From Cyanobacterium sp. uoEpiScrs1 (GTDB lineage Bacteria; Cyanobacteriota; Cyanobacteriia; Cyanobacteriales; Microcystaceae), in assembly GCF_947331815.1 (NCBI RefSeq), contig NZ_OX373462.1, forward strand, positions 855,376 through 919,375: 64,000 nt of DNA. The letters run 5' to 3'. Within the stretch, counting starts at the first letter, position 1, and the number at the start of each line of letters is the position of its first letter. The notes under the pieces were generated by a model, which made no database searches, had not been told where the DNA came from, and worked only from the letters and a program-made list of their open reading frames with translations. Position numbers and translations under genes: made by a program. Shown here one piece after another: positions 9,312-19,744 of the stretch.

Positions 9312-9650
9312 ATGCGAACCCTTCCACGGACTTCAACAACCGAGATGGAAGTTACCAGTATTCGCTTAGAACGAACTTTAAAGGAAAAGCTTAAAGAATT
9401 AGCCGGCAATCAGGGTTATCAAGCATTAATCAGGGATATTCTTTGGAACTATGTACAACAGAAGTCAGGAGATTACCGACCTCAATTTTCCAAAACTGAT
9501 ATTCGCGCTACCATTGAAGCCTCTGCCAAAAAAGATGAAAGTTGCGTTCTCACAGGTAAACTAATTCCAGAAAACGAACTCATGTTATTGGGATTGACTA
9601 TTCATGGAGATCTAGTTCCTTTGAGTATGGAAAGTGTTACTAGTCATTAA
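9312..9650 (+). CDS. Small ribbon-helix-helix-like protein
   Basis: The 112-residue protein has a segment MEVTSIRLERTLKEKLKELA followed by GNQGYQALIRDILWNYVQ, which looks like a ribbon-helix-helix (CopG/Arc-like) DNA-binding unit. Its C-terminal 50 residues include CVLTGKLIPENELMLLGLTI. A TTG 15 bases upstream is also in frame, but GGAG at 9299-9302 is well placed for the ATG at 9312. The fold is inferred from pattern only. A regulator role is likely but the target is unknown. Confidence 0.7.
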   Translation: MRTLPRTSTTEMEVTSIRLERTLKEKLKELAGNQGYQALIRDILWNYVQQKSGDYRPQFSKTDIRATIEASAKKDESCVLTGKLIPENELMLLGLTIHGDLVPLSMESVTSH

Positions 9651-10851
9651 TACACTCCTTCATTCAAGTCTATGATTACAGTAGGGGGTTATTTCTAAAT
9701 AAAATCATTGGTATGGTTTTTTTTCTCAATGGGAGGGTTTAGATTCTCAATATCTCTTTAAAACTCAGAGGTCAGACTCTCCCAATATATTTAGTTAGTC
9801 TATAAATTTTTTATAATATTGTTACGATAGTTTTCCTGTTTTGATTTTACTCCCAGTTATTCTTCTTACTTTTTACAAAGTAAATCGCTTTCATTTTATC
9901 ATTAAATTAATTTAAATATATTTAAAAATTCAGTAAAACTTTATCAATTATCTGGTTGATTTGTAAAATTTAATATATAAAAAATTAACAACAAATTGAT
10001 ATAAATAACTATTATTATATCTCGTAATTATTATCAGTTAATTTACTTAAAAAACAAATGTTATCTTATCATCAGATAATGTGTAGTCTATTTCTATTTC
10101 TTTTTGTAAATCTTCTATTTTGATTAGTCAAAGCTTTCCCCTTATTTTTAGTACTTCAAAGAAAAGATATAGGTAATGTAGTTTAGTTTAGCTATAGTAT
10201 TTCATACTAGCAAAAAAAATTTAGATTGTTTACGATTTTTTTGATTTATAGTTATTTAAGAGTCTATAAATTCACAAAAAAGTGATACTTAACTATATAT
10301 TTATTCTATAGTCTAATACTATACATTTCTTTTATAAATTCTTTACAAATAGTTCTGAGCAATAGTTTTCTATTAAAGTACGTTAATATTGTTAATTTTC
10401 TTGTAGTCTTATTATATCTTTTTATAAATTATTTTTAATTTGTTAGCAACAATGGTTTTTCTCTATAAGTTATGAGAACAAACTTGTCAATGATTAATAT
10501 TTTTTCTATATTTGACTGTTGATTGATTCGATAAACTATAATTAAGGTCAGAATTTTTTCATTAATTATAGATTGTTTACTCGATTATTATTTCGTGATA
10601 GACGATCAAAAGTTCTTTGCTAAACACTTTTATCATAATATTTTCGATAAATATTATGAGGTTAAAAAGATATGTAGACATTTCCCACTTTATCTTATTA
10701 GTAACGTATATATCTTGAATGGTTATTTAAACTTCAGTCGAAACAACTAACGCAGATAATAAAAATTAATGCTTTTGTATTTTAGTTCTCAACAAACATA
10801 GATTAATGCACTTAATATATTCACAGACTTTGTATTTTAGAACATAAAATT
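9651..10851. other. 1.2 kb AT-rich spacer
   Basis: I see no gene-like frame. Around 9731-9785 an imperfect inverted repeat (GGGAGGG against ACTCTCCC) may terminate the preceding gene. The remainder is low-complexity AT sequence with many short stops in all frames, as expected for long-decayed DNA. Confidence 0.5.
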
Positions 10852-11277
10852 ATGGCAGGAATTATCAACACTTTAAAATCATTAGTTGATCGACATCAAA
10901 ACCAAGTTCGTAACCGAAAATTTGTTGAAGCAGTAATGGCTTCTATGGCATTACTAGCATTAGCAGATGGAGAGATCAGTTTTGCTGAATTAATGGCTAG
11001 AGATTACTTTCTTGATCATGTTCAGCAATTACAAATTATTGAACCAAACGAAGCAGCAGAATTATTTCGTTATTATGCTGACACTATAAAGGATGATATC
11101 AAAGTAGGACAAGATAAAGTCTGGAATCTAGTGTCAACTTTTTGTGGTGATGACATCTTAGCACCTTTGTTATTAAATATCTGTAAAGCTATTGCCGAAG
11201 CTGACACAAATTATAGTGAACAAGAACACACAATAATTATAAAACTGACTAAGATACTAGGTCTGAAAAATTATTAG
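10852..11277 (+). CDS. TerB-like domain protein
   Basis: The 141-residue protein is all-helical and acidic. FVEAVMASMALLALADGEIS followed by a second repeat-like unit LLLNICKAIAEADTNYSEQE matches the TerB (tellurite-resistance type B) fold, in which paired AxADGxxxxxE motifs bind divalent metal. Asp and Glu residues of both motifs are present. Cyanobacterial TerB-like proteins have no settled function, and there is no other ter gene nearby, so tellurite resistance should not be inferred. Confidence 0.75.
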   Translation: MAGIINTLKSLVDRHQNQVRNRKFVEAVMASMALLALADGEISFAELMARDYFLDHVQQLQIIEPNEAAELFRYYADTIKDDIKVGQDKVWNLVSTFCGDDILAPLLLNICKAIAEADTNYSEQEHTIIIKLTKILGLKNY

Positions 11278-11401
11278 CAATGTAGATTGATATTGTTCAA
11301 ATAAAAATCAGATAATAGCTTTTTGAACTAACTAAAATCAACTATTTAAATAATATAAAAGCTATCTCTAAAAGACATTGTCTTACATAAATAATTAGTA
11401 G

Positions 11402-12493
11402 CTAAATAAATAGACAGTTTTTAATAACCTCGAATGAAACGTGATCGCTAATGATAACTTTCCCAATTTCTGTCGGAAGAATAAAACGAACTTTACCAGC
11501 TTTAATTTTCTTATCAGTTTGTAAAACGTTAATAACTTCATTAATTTTTAATATTTTAGGGAAAGTAGTTAGCAACCCTACTTTTGCAATCAGGTCATTT
11601 TGTCGCTTAACTTCCTCTTCAGTCCATAATTGTAATTTAACAGCAATTTTGCCTGCTGCTACCATTCCAATGCCAACTGCTTCTCCATGATTAATCGTTC
11701 CATATCCAGTTAAACTTTCTATCGCATGACCAATAGTATGACCGTAGTTCAAAATAGCCCGTAAATCTACCTCTTTTTCATCTCGGACTACCACATCTAC
11801 TTTTGCTCGGCAAGAACTAACTATAATATATTGCAATAACTCACAACTTAAATCATCTAAATTATTAAGAGTTGTGGCTTGCTCTAATTGTTCAAATAGG
11901 TCCCGATTCCAGATAATTCCATATTTAACCACTTCCGCCATTCCTGCACGGAATTCCCTAACAGGTAAAGTTTTTAATACAAAAGGATCAATAAATACTA
12001 AACGGGGTTGATAAAACGCCCCAATAAGGTTTTTCCCTTGGGGATGATTGACACCTGTCTTACCCCCAATAGAAGCATCTACCATTCCCAAAAGGGAGGT
12101 AGGGACCTGAACAAAATTAATTCCTCTAAGCCATGTAGCTGCTGCAAATCCTGTTATATCACCAATAACTCCTCCTCCTAAAGCTATCATAGTCGATGAA
12201 CGCTCAAGACGATTTTCTAAAGCAGAATCGTAAATTCGAGTTATTGTGTCCAGATTTTTATAGGATTCCCCAGAAGGAATCAAGTGGTCAAACACTTTAA
12301 ATCCTGATCTAGTAAGCGAATCTACTACTATTTTTCCATAATGGTTGAAAATTTCTGGATTAGAAATTAGAATGATTTTTTGTCCAAGATCAAGCCTTTC
12401 AAGGTAGCTTCCCAATTGACTGAGAATATTTGAGGCGATCACAACTTGATATGAGGACTGTGGTAGTTTAACTTCAATAATTGAAGATGTCAT
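11402..12493 (-). CDS. aroB: 3-dehydroquinate synthase
   Basis: This is the second enzyme of the shikimate pathway and converts DAHP to 3-dehydroquinate. Length is 363 residues. It has the NAD-binding region ([24 protein letters not shown]), [20 protein letters not shown], and the Zn ligands in [18 protein letters not shown] and [10 protein letters not shown]. It converges with the TerB gene and leaves 124 bases between them. Aromatic amino acid synthesis is therefore maintained. Confidence 0.96.
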   Translation of the reverse strand: MTSSIIEVKLPQSSYQVVIASNILSQLGSYLERLDLGQKIILISNPEIFNHYGKIVVDSLTRSGFKVFDHLIPSGESYKNLDTITRIYDSALENRLERSSTMIALGGGVIGDITGFAAATWLRGINFVQVPTSLLGMVDASIGGKTGVNHPQGKNLIGAFYQPRLVFIDPFVLKTLPVREFRAGMAEVVKYGIIWNRDLFEQLEQATTLNNLDDLSCELLQYIIVSSCRAKVDVVVRDEKEVDLRAILNYGHTIGHAIESLTGYGTINHGEAVGIGMVAAGKIAVKLQLWTEEEVKRQNDLIAKVGLLTTFPKILKINEVINVLQTDKKIKAGKVRFILPTEIGKVIISDHVSFEVIKNCLFI

Positions 12494-13354
12494 GGATAGA
12501 CTATTCCTTTTTCTTAATAAGTATTGTCAATATTAATCAATTGTAGATTACAATGACATAAGTTATATTGAATCAATAATAAAATATTTTATCCATTAGT
12601 TAATAAGCATAAGTAACAGCATTAAATAACAAATATAATTACTGAATAGCGGTTGCAATCAAATAATACAGGGAGGACATTATAATTAATAATCTCCAAA
12701 TTTAAAGCTTATCTTTGCTGTTTTTTGAAAATCCTTAATATTTTTATTTGTATTAGCTTTTGTTAATTGCTTATGGGGACTTTTTGTAAATACAATTTAA
12801 TACCATATGTAAATATGTTTTGCTTTGATAAATAATAATAGTCTCAACTACTAACAGAGTAAAATATATTTATATTATAAAGACAACCTGTGATATTTAT
12901 ATCTGATTGATAATATCACTATTTATGATAGCTCTTTATTTCTAGAAAAAGCACTATTTAACTATATAATATCCGACTTTAAATAATATAGTTTTACTTG
13001 TAAAAAATTCTAGGACAGAGTACAGAAACGCTTATAATAAGCTATTGTTTATGATTTAACTCATCCTTAATAATTTAGTTTTATTAAGGATGAGTTAAAT
13101 CAATCTTATTTTTTAAATATTTGATTTATAAAATATTATTTTCAAAAAATTATAAAAAAAAAGGATTAGACATATATAATTTGTGAACATTTAAATTAGA
13201 ACATATGGATTTTACTTTCTCTCAATTAATAAGCTATGATTCTGTATTAGCGAATTATTTGAGCTAAAAGTATTATTATTAAATAATAATGCCTATTAAG
13301 GAGCGTTTTCGAGTACAATGACTCAATAATCATTATCATCGGAGTCATTCACAA
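12494..13354. other. AT-rich spacer with an isolated hairpin
   Basis: The only structure is a 20-bp perfect inverted repeat at 13053-13101 (own entry). A GGAG Shine-Dalgarno for petL is at 13341-13344. No further gene-like frames are visible. Confidence 0.5.
13053..13101. terminator. Orphan 20-bp perfect hairpin
   Basis: GATTTAACTCATCCTTAATA at 13053-13072 is the exact reverse complement of 13082-13101, around a 9-nt loop. It looks like an intrinsic terminator but no gene ends nearby: aroB starts 560 bases to the left and petL starts 250 bases to the right. It may be the surviving terminator of a lost gene. Confidence 0.55.
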
Positions 13355-13456
13355 ATGTCTACTTTTGCTGTTTGTGCTTTTGCAAGTTATCTAATTTTCT
13401 TTACAGTGATTGCTTTAGGCTTATATTTTGGTCTACGATCTACTAAAATTATCTAA
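13355..13456 (+). CDS. petL: Cytochrome b6f complex subunit PetL-like peptide (33 aa)
   Basis: This 33-residue peptide is one membrane helix with the C-terminal signature LGLYFGLRSTKII, close to the usual PetL ending (FGLRxxKLI). PetL is a small peripheral subunit that stabilises the cytochrome b6f complex in thylakoids. The ATG has a GGAG ten bases upstream (13341-13344), and a clean terminator follows 11 bases after the stop. It is too short for most gene finders. The b6f complex serves respiration as well as photosynthesis in cyanobacteria, so retention is consistent with a non-photosynthetic lifestyle. Confidence 0.75.
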   Translation: MSTFAVCAFASYLIFFTVIALGLYFGLRSTKII

Positions 13457-13839
13457 AAATCGTTAGTAACCAATGATTCCTAATCATTGGTTATCGAGAA
13501 ACTATATTTCAAGTTTCGCTTTTAAAGCAACTGCTTCGTAACGAGTATCATTTCAAAGTAGTGGATAGGATAAGCTAACACTTAAAAATAGTGCATGTTA
13601 TGTTGTTATTTAATTTAGAATTCAATAGTCAATACTTGAAGTTAGTAGTGACTAGACGATAAAACAAGAATAGAGTAGCTATAAAAAAATTATACTAAAT
13701 AATTAACGTAATTGGCATTATATAAGGTACCAATAATTATAGTGAACAATTAAGTAAAACCATTCTTATCAAGATATCTACTAGGGTTAACTGTGTCTAC
13801 TTTTCTGAATATTTGAGATTGACTGACACTTGGTTAGGT
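13457..13839. other. Spacer after petL
   Basis: Apart from the petL terminator at 13467-13493 there is nothing gene-like here. It lies between petL and the 3' end of the minus-strand R3H ATPase gene. Confidence 0.5.
13467..13493 (+). terminator. petL terminator hairpin
   Basis: TAACCAATGATT at 13467-13478 pairs with AATCATTGGTTA at 13482-13493 over a CCT loop, 11 bases after the petL stop. Its position supports the small gene being real and separately transcribed. Confidence 0.75.
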
Positions 13840-15660
13840 TTAAACTGGATATATTCGCAGTCTCCGGTTAGGTTCTTTCCCAAGACTATTAGATTGTAAA
13901 CGATAATGTTCTACTAATTCATGTTGCATTTTTCTTACTTTGGATGATCTCGGTAATAATTCTACAGGTTGTCCTTTAGGTAGTACGATCTGTTCTACTG
14001 CCAACCTAGCTTCTTCTAAAGCCTCAAATTCATCATCGTTACCCTCACGAGCAAGCAAATGTAGATCAGCTGTTTCAGGAACCTTTAACTCATCCATACC
14101 CAAGATTATTTGTAGAGTTCGGGTAATTTGGGGAATAGTATTAGACTTCACCCCATGAATGGGAATTTGACGAACCTTAGCAATTTGAAATAACTTAGAT
14201 TTGTTCTTAATATGTGATCTTAAAGCCACCACTACGTCAGCATCATGTAAATCCTTAGTTAACACAATAGGAAGACTGAGAATTTCGATCACCTGTTCGA
14301 TCTGTAATCGCCCAATACCGTAAGGGTAAATATATATAGGCCAATCTTCTCCATTTGGACCTGGAGTACGAACCCTATGGTCTATTTGCTCTGATTGATG
14401 CCAGGAAGCAGATAATAGACTATCAAATTCTGAAACTAGGGAAGGACTTACTTTTTGTCTAAGTAAAGTATCTACTGGACTCATCTTCCCTGATTTACGC
14501 CATCCTGTAGGATCTTCCGGTGTTTGTAATAAAGAATGACTTCCCAAAACATTATTGAGAGGTTTTTCAGATTGTTTCTGACTAATTTGAATATATCCGT
14601 GATTATCAACTGTTCTGATTGGAGAATTCGGTTTGCCACCACGCAGAATAAGATCAACAACTTGAGAGACATTCTCATGAATAACCCAACGCTGACACTC
14701 TAACATTTCAATAGCAATTTCAAAGGTTGGAGGAGCTTTTCGTTCTAATATAGTCTTTTGCGAACTCCGTCGTCTGGCTTCCTCATCTCCTAGTATTACT
14801 GCCTGAATACCTCCGACTAAATCAGAAAGAGTTGGATTTTTGATTAAATTTTTAATACAGTTACCGTGAGCAGTTCCCACCAATTGAACTCCCCTTTCAG
14901 CAATAGTACGAGCAGCTAATGCCTCGAGTTCAGTTCCAATTTCATCAATAACAATAACTTCCGGCATATGGTTCTCTACTGCCTCAATCATCACCTTATG
15001 CTGTAATTCGGGACTAGCCACTTGCATTCGTCGGGCACGACCAATTGCAGGATGGGGAATATCTCCATCTCCGGCAATTTCGTTAGACGTATCAATGATT
15101 ACTACTCTTTTATGCAAATCATCTGCTAATACCCGTGCAATTTCTCTTAAAGCAGTAGTTTTTCCCACCCCAGGACGACCTAACATTAATAGAGATTTTC
15201 CTGTTTCTACTAAATCCTGAATTAGAGTAATAGTTCCAGAAATAGCTCGTCCCATACGACAGGTTAAACCGATAATCTCTCCATTACGATTGCGAATCGC
15301 ACTAATACGATGTAGAGTGCGCTCGATTCCAGCTCGGTTATCACCACTGAAATGTCCAACACGTTCAATACTGTAATTTAAATCTTCAGCAGAAACAGGA
15401 GTATTTCCTAAATATGATGCTTCATCAAGAAAACGTACTTCAGGTAACCTTCCTAAATCCATTACAATTTCAATTAAGTTGTCGTTTTGAGGATGTTTCT
15501 CAATTTTTGTTCGAATGGTGGAAGGTAGAATTTCTAAGAGTTTATTGAGATCATCAACAATTTGTATTCCTTGAGAATAGATTGGTTCTGACATTAAAGA
15601 TTCTGAAGTTAAGGATAATAGGAAAGAATTAAAAACAATATTTGTCTTGGGGTTCAACAT
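13840..15660 (-). CDS. R3H-domain AAA ATPase (Ycf45/SpoIIIAA-like)
   Basis: The 606-residue protein has a SpoIIIAA-like N-terminal region, the P-loop GRPGVGKTT with Walker B VIVIDEIG, and EARRRSSQKTILERKAPPTF. A middle region and a C-terminal R3H-type nucleic-acid-binding end follow (ELVEHYRLQSNSLGKEPNRR). It is the cyanobacterial and red-algal plastid Ycf45 type, widespread but not functionally defined. The 5' end has two candidate starts; MSEPIYSQG at 15594 fits the family length better than 15660. It lies 41 bases after ldpA on the same strand, so the two are probably one operon. Confidence 0.88.
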   Translation of the reverse strand: MLNPKTNIVFNSFLLSLTSESLMSEPIYSQGIQIVDDLNKLLEILPSTIRTKIEKHPQNDNLIEIVMDLGRLPEVRFLDEASYLGNTPVSAEDLNYSIERVGHFSGDNRAGIERTLHRISAIRNRNGEIIGLTCRMGRAISGTITLIQDLVETGKSLLMLGRPGVGKTTALREIARVLADDLHKRVVIIDTSNEIAGDGDIPHPAIGRARRMQVASPELQHKVMIEAVENHMPEVIVIDEIGTELEALAARTIAERGVQLVGTAHGNCIKNLIKNPTLSDLVGGIQAVILGDEEARRRSSQKTILERKAPPTFEIAIEMLECQRWVIHENVSQVVDLILRGGKPNSPIRTVDNHGYIQISQKQSEKPLNNVLGSHSLLQTPEDPTGWRKSGKMSPVDTLLRQKVSPSLVSEFDSLLSASWHQSEQIDHRVRTPGPNGEDWPIYIYPYGIGRLQIEQVIEILSLPIVLTKDLHDADVVVALRSHIKNKSKLFQIAKVRQIPIHGVKSNTIPQITRTLQIILGMDELKVPETADLHLLAREGNDDEFEALEEARLAVEQIVLPKGQPVELLPRSSKVRKMQHELVEHYRLQSNSLGKEPNRRLRIYPV

Positions 15661-15701
15661 AACTCAAAGAGTATCGTCAACGACAAAAATTTGATTTTAA
15701 A

Positions 15702-16778
15702 TCAGTGGTATTTTAGGGAACATATCAAAGAATCTGCTATTTTTAAAGCTTTTAACAGTAAATTAGGTTGGTTTTCTAAGGCTAATTGGTGATTTAAGTT
15801 CATGGATTGAGTTTCTAACTGTCTTACTATAGGGGATAATACTGAGCGGGCATAACTACCGTAGGCAATACCGGACACAGCCACAGTAGATGAAACTGAA
15901 GGAGTTAATAGTCCTATTTCTCTTAATTTGGCAACAGTGTGATGATTGGTTCCTCCTGCTAGTTGGACAAATCCAGGTATTTGAGTATCGAGAACTTTTT
16001 GAGCTAATTTAATTGCCGCGTGGGTGGTTCCCTTACCAATATCTCCACTCATAGGACGACCATCAGTTTGCCAAATTAAAGGGATTGGTAGAGGAGAAAT
16101 CGTTTCATAGAGAAAATAAAGATAGTCAACAAACCCAATCCCGTCGGGACAGCTAATAGAGAGCAATTCAAAACTACTAATCCAAGGAGCAATTGCTTGC
16201 CATAATTGTTTAAACTGATTTTCTCGTCCTACTTGAGTATGAATTTCTATGGCATCAACACCTATTCCTTGAATAAGAGGAATTATTTCTTTTGAAGAGA
16301 TTAAATAGGAGTTACTTTTAATTAATTGATAAGGACAGACACGGATACAACGACCACATCCATAGCAACGACTTTCTAAGACCCCAAAGTTTCCTTGTTC
16401 AGATTCAATAATAGCTCGAGGAGGACAGATTGTTTCACACGGACGAAAACAGTTTGAGGGACAATTCTGGCTATCAAAATAAGCTTTCCGAAAATGTGGA
16501 TCTTCCCCGTCATTTAAACTTACCATTAACCAAGGTGTTGCTTTTCTAGAGAATTTTTGATGTCTTTGACTATATTCTAATTTTTTAGCCATTTGTATAG
16601 CTGCTTTTGCGACGATAATCACACTAGTATCAGCTGACACGTCAATGCAGTCAGCACCAGCTAAGGCATAAGCCAAAACAAGAGTACGAATAGCTGGTAA
16701 ATCCTGGAAACTAGCCCCACAAATTAGCTTAAACCAATTTCCTACTCTGAGAGATTGTAAAGGATAAGATGCGCTCAC
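15702..16778 (-). CDS. ldpA: LdpA-like iron-sulfur protein (circadian input)
   Basis: The 358-residue protein has two Cys clusters, CPSNCFRPCETICPP and CYGCGRCIRVCPY, typical of a two [4Fe-4S] ferredoxin module. They are followed by a barrel-like domain (DAIEIHTQVGRENQFKQL, QTDGRPMSGDIGKGTT). This is the LdpA (light-dependent period) family, known in Synechococcus to adjust circadian period through redox state. The start gives MSASYPLQSLRVGNWFKLIC, as in relatives. Its retention in a possibly non-photosynthetic genome suggests a redox-sensing role not tied to light, or a connection to daily nitrogen-fixation timing (inference). Confidence 0.88.
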   Translation of the reverse strand: MSASYPLQSLRVGNWFKLICGASFQDLPAIRTLVLAYALAGADCIDVSADTSVIIVAKAAIQMAKKLEYSQRHQKFSRKATPWLMVSLNDGEDPHFRKAYFDSQNCPSNCFRPCETICPPRAIIESEQGNFGVLESRCYGCGRCIRVCPYQLIKSNSYLISSKEIIPLIQGIGVDAIEIHTQVGRENQFKQLWQAIAPWISSFELLSISCPDGIGFVDYLYFLYETISPLPIPLIWQTDGRPMSGDIGKGTTHAAIKLAQKVLDTQIPGFVQLAGGTNHHTVAKLREIGLLTPSVSSTVAVSGIAYGSYARSVLSPIVRQLETQSMNLNHQLALENQPNLLLKALKIADSLICSLKYH

Positions 16779-17138
16779 TCTGTCTATGCTAGTTTTTGGT
16801 TCACTTTTTATTTTAATAAATTCCCGTCGTGTTTAATCAAATCCTTATCCCGATTAAAGATAATAAAAACTCAATCAAGAAAAATATTTATCTAAAAAAC
16901 TTTAGCAATAACACTATATGATAACACGTATCGTCTTGATACCCTAATAAAATTTAGTTAACCAAAAAGTTCAATATGTTTTTATTGTTTTTATTGTCAG
17001 TCGTTGAACCCCAAATCGACTGTTGCCAAACAAGAACTAATAATAAGGTTTACAGGTATTCAAGTTTTAGTTATGATCTCCCTAAATTTAAGGCAATTTT
17101 ATACCATTAAACATTCTGTGTGAGGAAAGAATAGAAAA
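16779..17138. other. Divergent spacer
   Basis: This separates ldpA (minus) from the glycosyltransferase gene (plus). AGGAAAG at 17122-17128 is the likely ribosome binding site for the latter. A short minus-strand frame near 16970-17035 reads like protein (LVWQQSIWGSTTDNK) but is too short to call. Confidence 0.45.
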
Positions 17139-18314
17139 ATGTTTAGTATAATTAATATATTACAATTTCTCTGCTTAATCCCTATTCTAGGGGGGACAAT
17201 ATTTTCAATCCTAACAGTTTTAACAATTCAATATTTTTTAAAGAATTCGAAGTCAGATATCATTGATAGTTTTACTCCACCCCTGACTGTTCTCAAACCA
17301 GTCCGGGGATTAGAAAAGAATTTAAAACATAATTTATGTACTATTGCCACTCAGGATTATCCAAACTATCAGGTTATTTACTCAGTTCAAGATCCTGAAG
17401 ATCTTGCTTTTCCTATTCTAAAAGAAATTCAAGAAAAATTTGGTTCAAGTCGAATTTCTATAGTGGTAAGTACTCTTGAAGTAGGGGCTAATGGTAAAAT
17501 TAATAATCTTTTAGGAGCCATCAAAGAGGCTCGTCACGACATTATTGTTATCAGCGATAGTGATACCAATTTACGACCAGATTATCTTAAAAAGATTGTA
17601 GCTCCTTTAGATAATCCCGAAGTAGGATGTGTCTGTACTTTATTTAAGGTAACAAAAGGTGATAGTTGGTTTGAGAAAATGGAACTTTTGAGCATCAATG
17701 CTGACTTTATACCTAGTGTTATTTTTGCAGAAGTAACAGGAGCTTCTAACGCTTGTTTGGGTCCTTCTATTGCCATTAAACAGTCTACTTTAAAAGAAAT
17801 AGGTGGTTTAGACAGTTTAGCAGATTACCTAGTGGAAGATTATGAAATAGGACGGAGAGTATGGACTTCTGGTAAAAAGATGATTTTATTACCTTATATT
17901 ATTGATACAGTAGTAAGTTTAAAAAATGTGCGTGATTGGTGGACTCATCAAGTATATTGGGATCAAAATACTTATTTAGCAAAACCTATTCCTTTCATTG
18001 CTACTATTCTTATTAGAAGTATTCCCTTTGCTTTATTATTCGCTTTGATTCGAGGAGATATAATCGGACTATATAATTTAATAGGAGTCATAATCATTCG
18101 TTTAATAACCGCAGGAATAACATCCTGGAAAATGGAAGATATAGAAGGAATTAAAAGTCTCTATTTATTGCCATTTCGTGACATATTAGGTTTAGCATTC
18201 TGGATATTATCATTTTCCCAAAGAACAGTGGTATGGCGTGGAGTAAAGTTCAAAGTTACTAGTCATGGTAAGATGGTAGTCTGTCATGACTTAAAAATAG
18301 GTGAAAATAACTAA
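17139..18314 (+). CDS. HpnI-like / ceramide-glucosyltransferase-type family 2 glycosyltransferase
   Basis: The 391-residue membrane protein has an N-terminal helix, a GT-A domain (LTVLKPVRGLEKNLKHNL, DSDTNLRPDYLKK) and C-terminal membrane helices. The SDSDT DxD-type motif and VEDYEIGRRV match the ceramide glucosyltransferase/HpnI group, which adds sugars to sphingolipid- or hopanoid-type acceptors. The usual Q..RW motif appears as THQVYWDQNTY, so the Arg is replaced. This may be a subfamily trait. The substrate in this organism is not known. Confidence 0.8.
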   Translation: MFSIINILQFLCLIPILGGTIFSILTVLTIQYFLKNSKSDIIDSFTPPLTVLKPVRGLEKNLKHNLCTIATQDYPNYQVIYSVQDPEDLAFPILKEIQEKFGSSRISIVVSTLEVGANGKINNLLGAIKEARHDIIVISDSDTNLRPDYLKKIVAPLDNPEVGCVCTLFKVTKGDSWFEKMELLSINADFIPSVIFAEVTGASNACLGPSIAIKQSTLKEIGGLDSLADYLVEDYEIGRRVWTSGKKMILLPYIIDTVVSLKNVRDWWTHQVYWDQNTYLAKPIPFIATILIRSIPFALLFALIRGDIIGLYNLIGVIIIRLITAGITSWKMEDIEGIKSLYLLPFRDILGLAFWILSFSQRTVVWRGVKFKVTSHGKMVVCHDLKIGENN

Positions 18315-19490
18315 TTTTTAATCTAAACATTATTAATAATAAATAAAAAATTTGTGTATAGGTCTGCAACCATATTCAAGATTATTTTTGATAAAATTAT
18401 ATAGGATGACTATCTAATGTAATTTAGTACCTACTCTAAAAGAGAGGACTATAAATTTTATATTACTATTTAATGATTGATTTGTTATGACTGTTAATCA
18501 TATTTATTGATCTTTGTTTTTTTACTAGATCTAATTTATTTTTTGACATGTAATTTCTTGTAAAATATATAAAATTTTTTACCTGTTTGGATAAATAGTA
18601 ATTACAATTACTTTTGTAAGTCATAGGGTAGCCTCATAATTAATTCAGTTATTTTAAACTTAAAAATATTAATTTATTAAAATAAAAAAGTAATAATATA
18701 TATTTTTTATAGTTTTAAGTTAATATTTGACAAATAAAATTAATGGATATATTTTAATCTTCAATACATTTTTGATATGTTTATTTTATAACAAAACTTA
18801 GTTATTATAAACTAATATTTTTCATGATTCTAGCTATCTATCATAATCATTAATATCTAAGCTTGATTTTATAAGCTATTGAAAATTTATTGGTTTATTA
18901 CCCCATTTTTTGTCTATGATATTTATATATAAATTATCTAATATTTAATTTATTTTAAATAATTATTTATTTTTTATTACTTAAAGAAGATATAGTTTTT
19001 ACTTACTTATAGACAAAGTATATTTAACTATATATTTAATAACAACTTTAGTTTCCTAATAATTATAATTCTAACGCTTTTTTAGAATTTACTCATAGTA
19101 TTTTATAAAAGTTATTATCAGTTTTTTTAGAATTAATACTAAAAATTCATAGAAACAAACATGATTACAATAAGAATATTTTATTTATTTTATAAAGTGA
19201 TTATATAATATCTTATTTATATAAAAGGTTTTTATAACAATACCTAGTCTGTAATATTACATCTAAGTCTTGATGTAATCGTCTTGATAGAGTAACTTTG
19301 TCTATAAATATTAAGAATATACTGTTTTTAGCTAATTCAACTTAATTCCAATAACGGGTTTAAGATATTAAAGTTTAATATCCTCATGTTGTTAAGACTA
19401 AGAATTTGCCTTTAGCTAAATGACACAATAAAAGACTACTAGTATCTTATTGAGATAGCCTCTCAACACTTATATCTTGAGAAAATAAAA

Positions 19491-19534
19491 AAAATTTATG
19501 GTTAGAATGTATAGATATTTTAACCATAAATTTT
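19491..19534. terminator. Orphan hairpin
   Basis: AAAATTTATGGTT at 19491-19503 is the reverse complement of AACCATAAATTTT at 19522-19534, with an 18-nt loop. No intact gene ends near it. It may be a leftover terminator. Confidence 0.4.
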
Positions 19535-19744
19535 AAGATTTTTAATTTAATAAAAAAACAACTGAATAATTCTTGATTTTAAACAAAATACTTCTTTGTT
19601 ACACTAATCAATTTAATCATCTGTTGTTAAGATTCTTAAATACTTTTTTCCAAATAAAATATACTGTAATTAATTAATACGGTTTCTTAAAAAGAGCTAT
19701 ACAATACAATTCTTATAATTTATTATATTTGCCCACGAACCATA

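Noticed and set aside
10852..11277. Tellurite-resistance operon
   Set aside because: Only a TerB-like domain is present, with no other ter genes; the name should not imply resistance.
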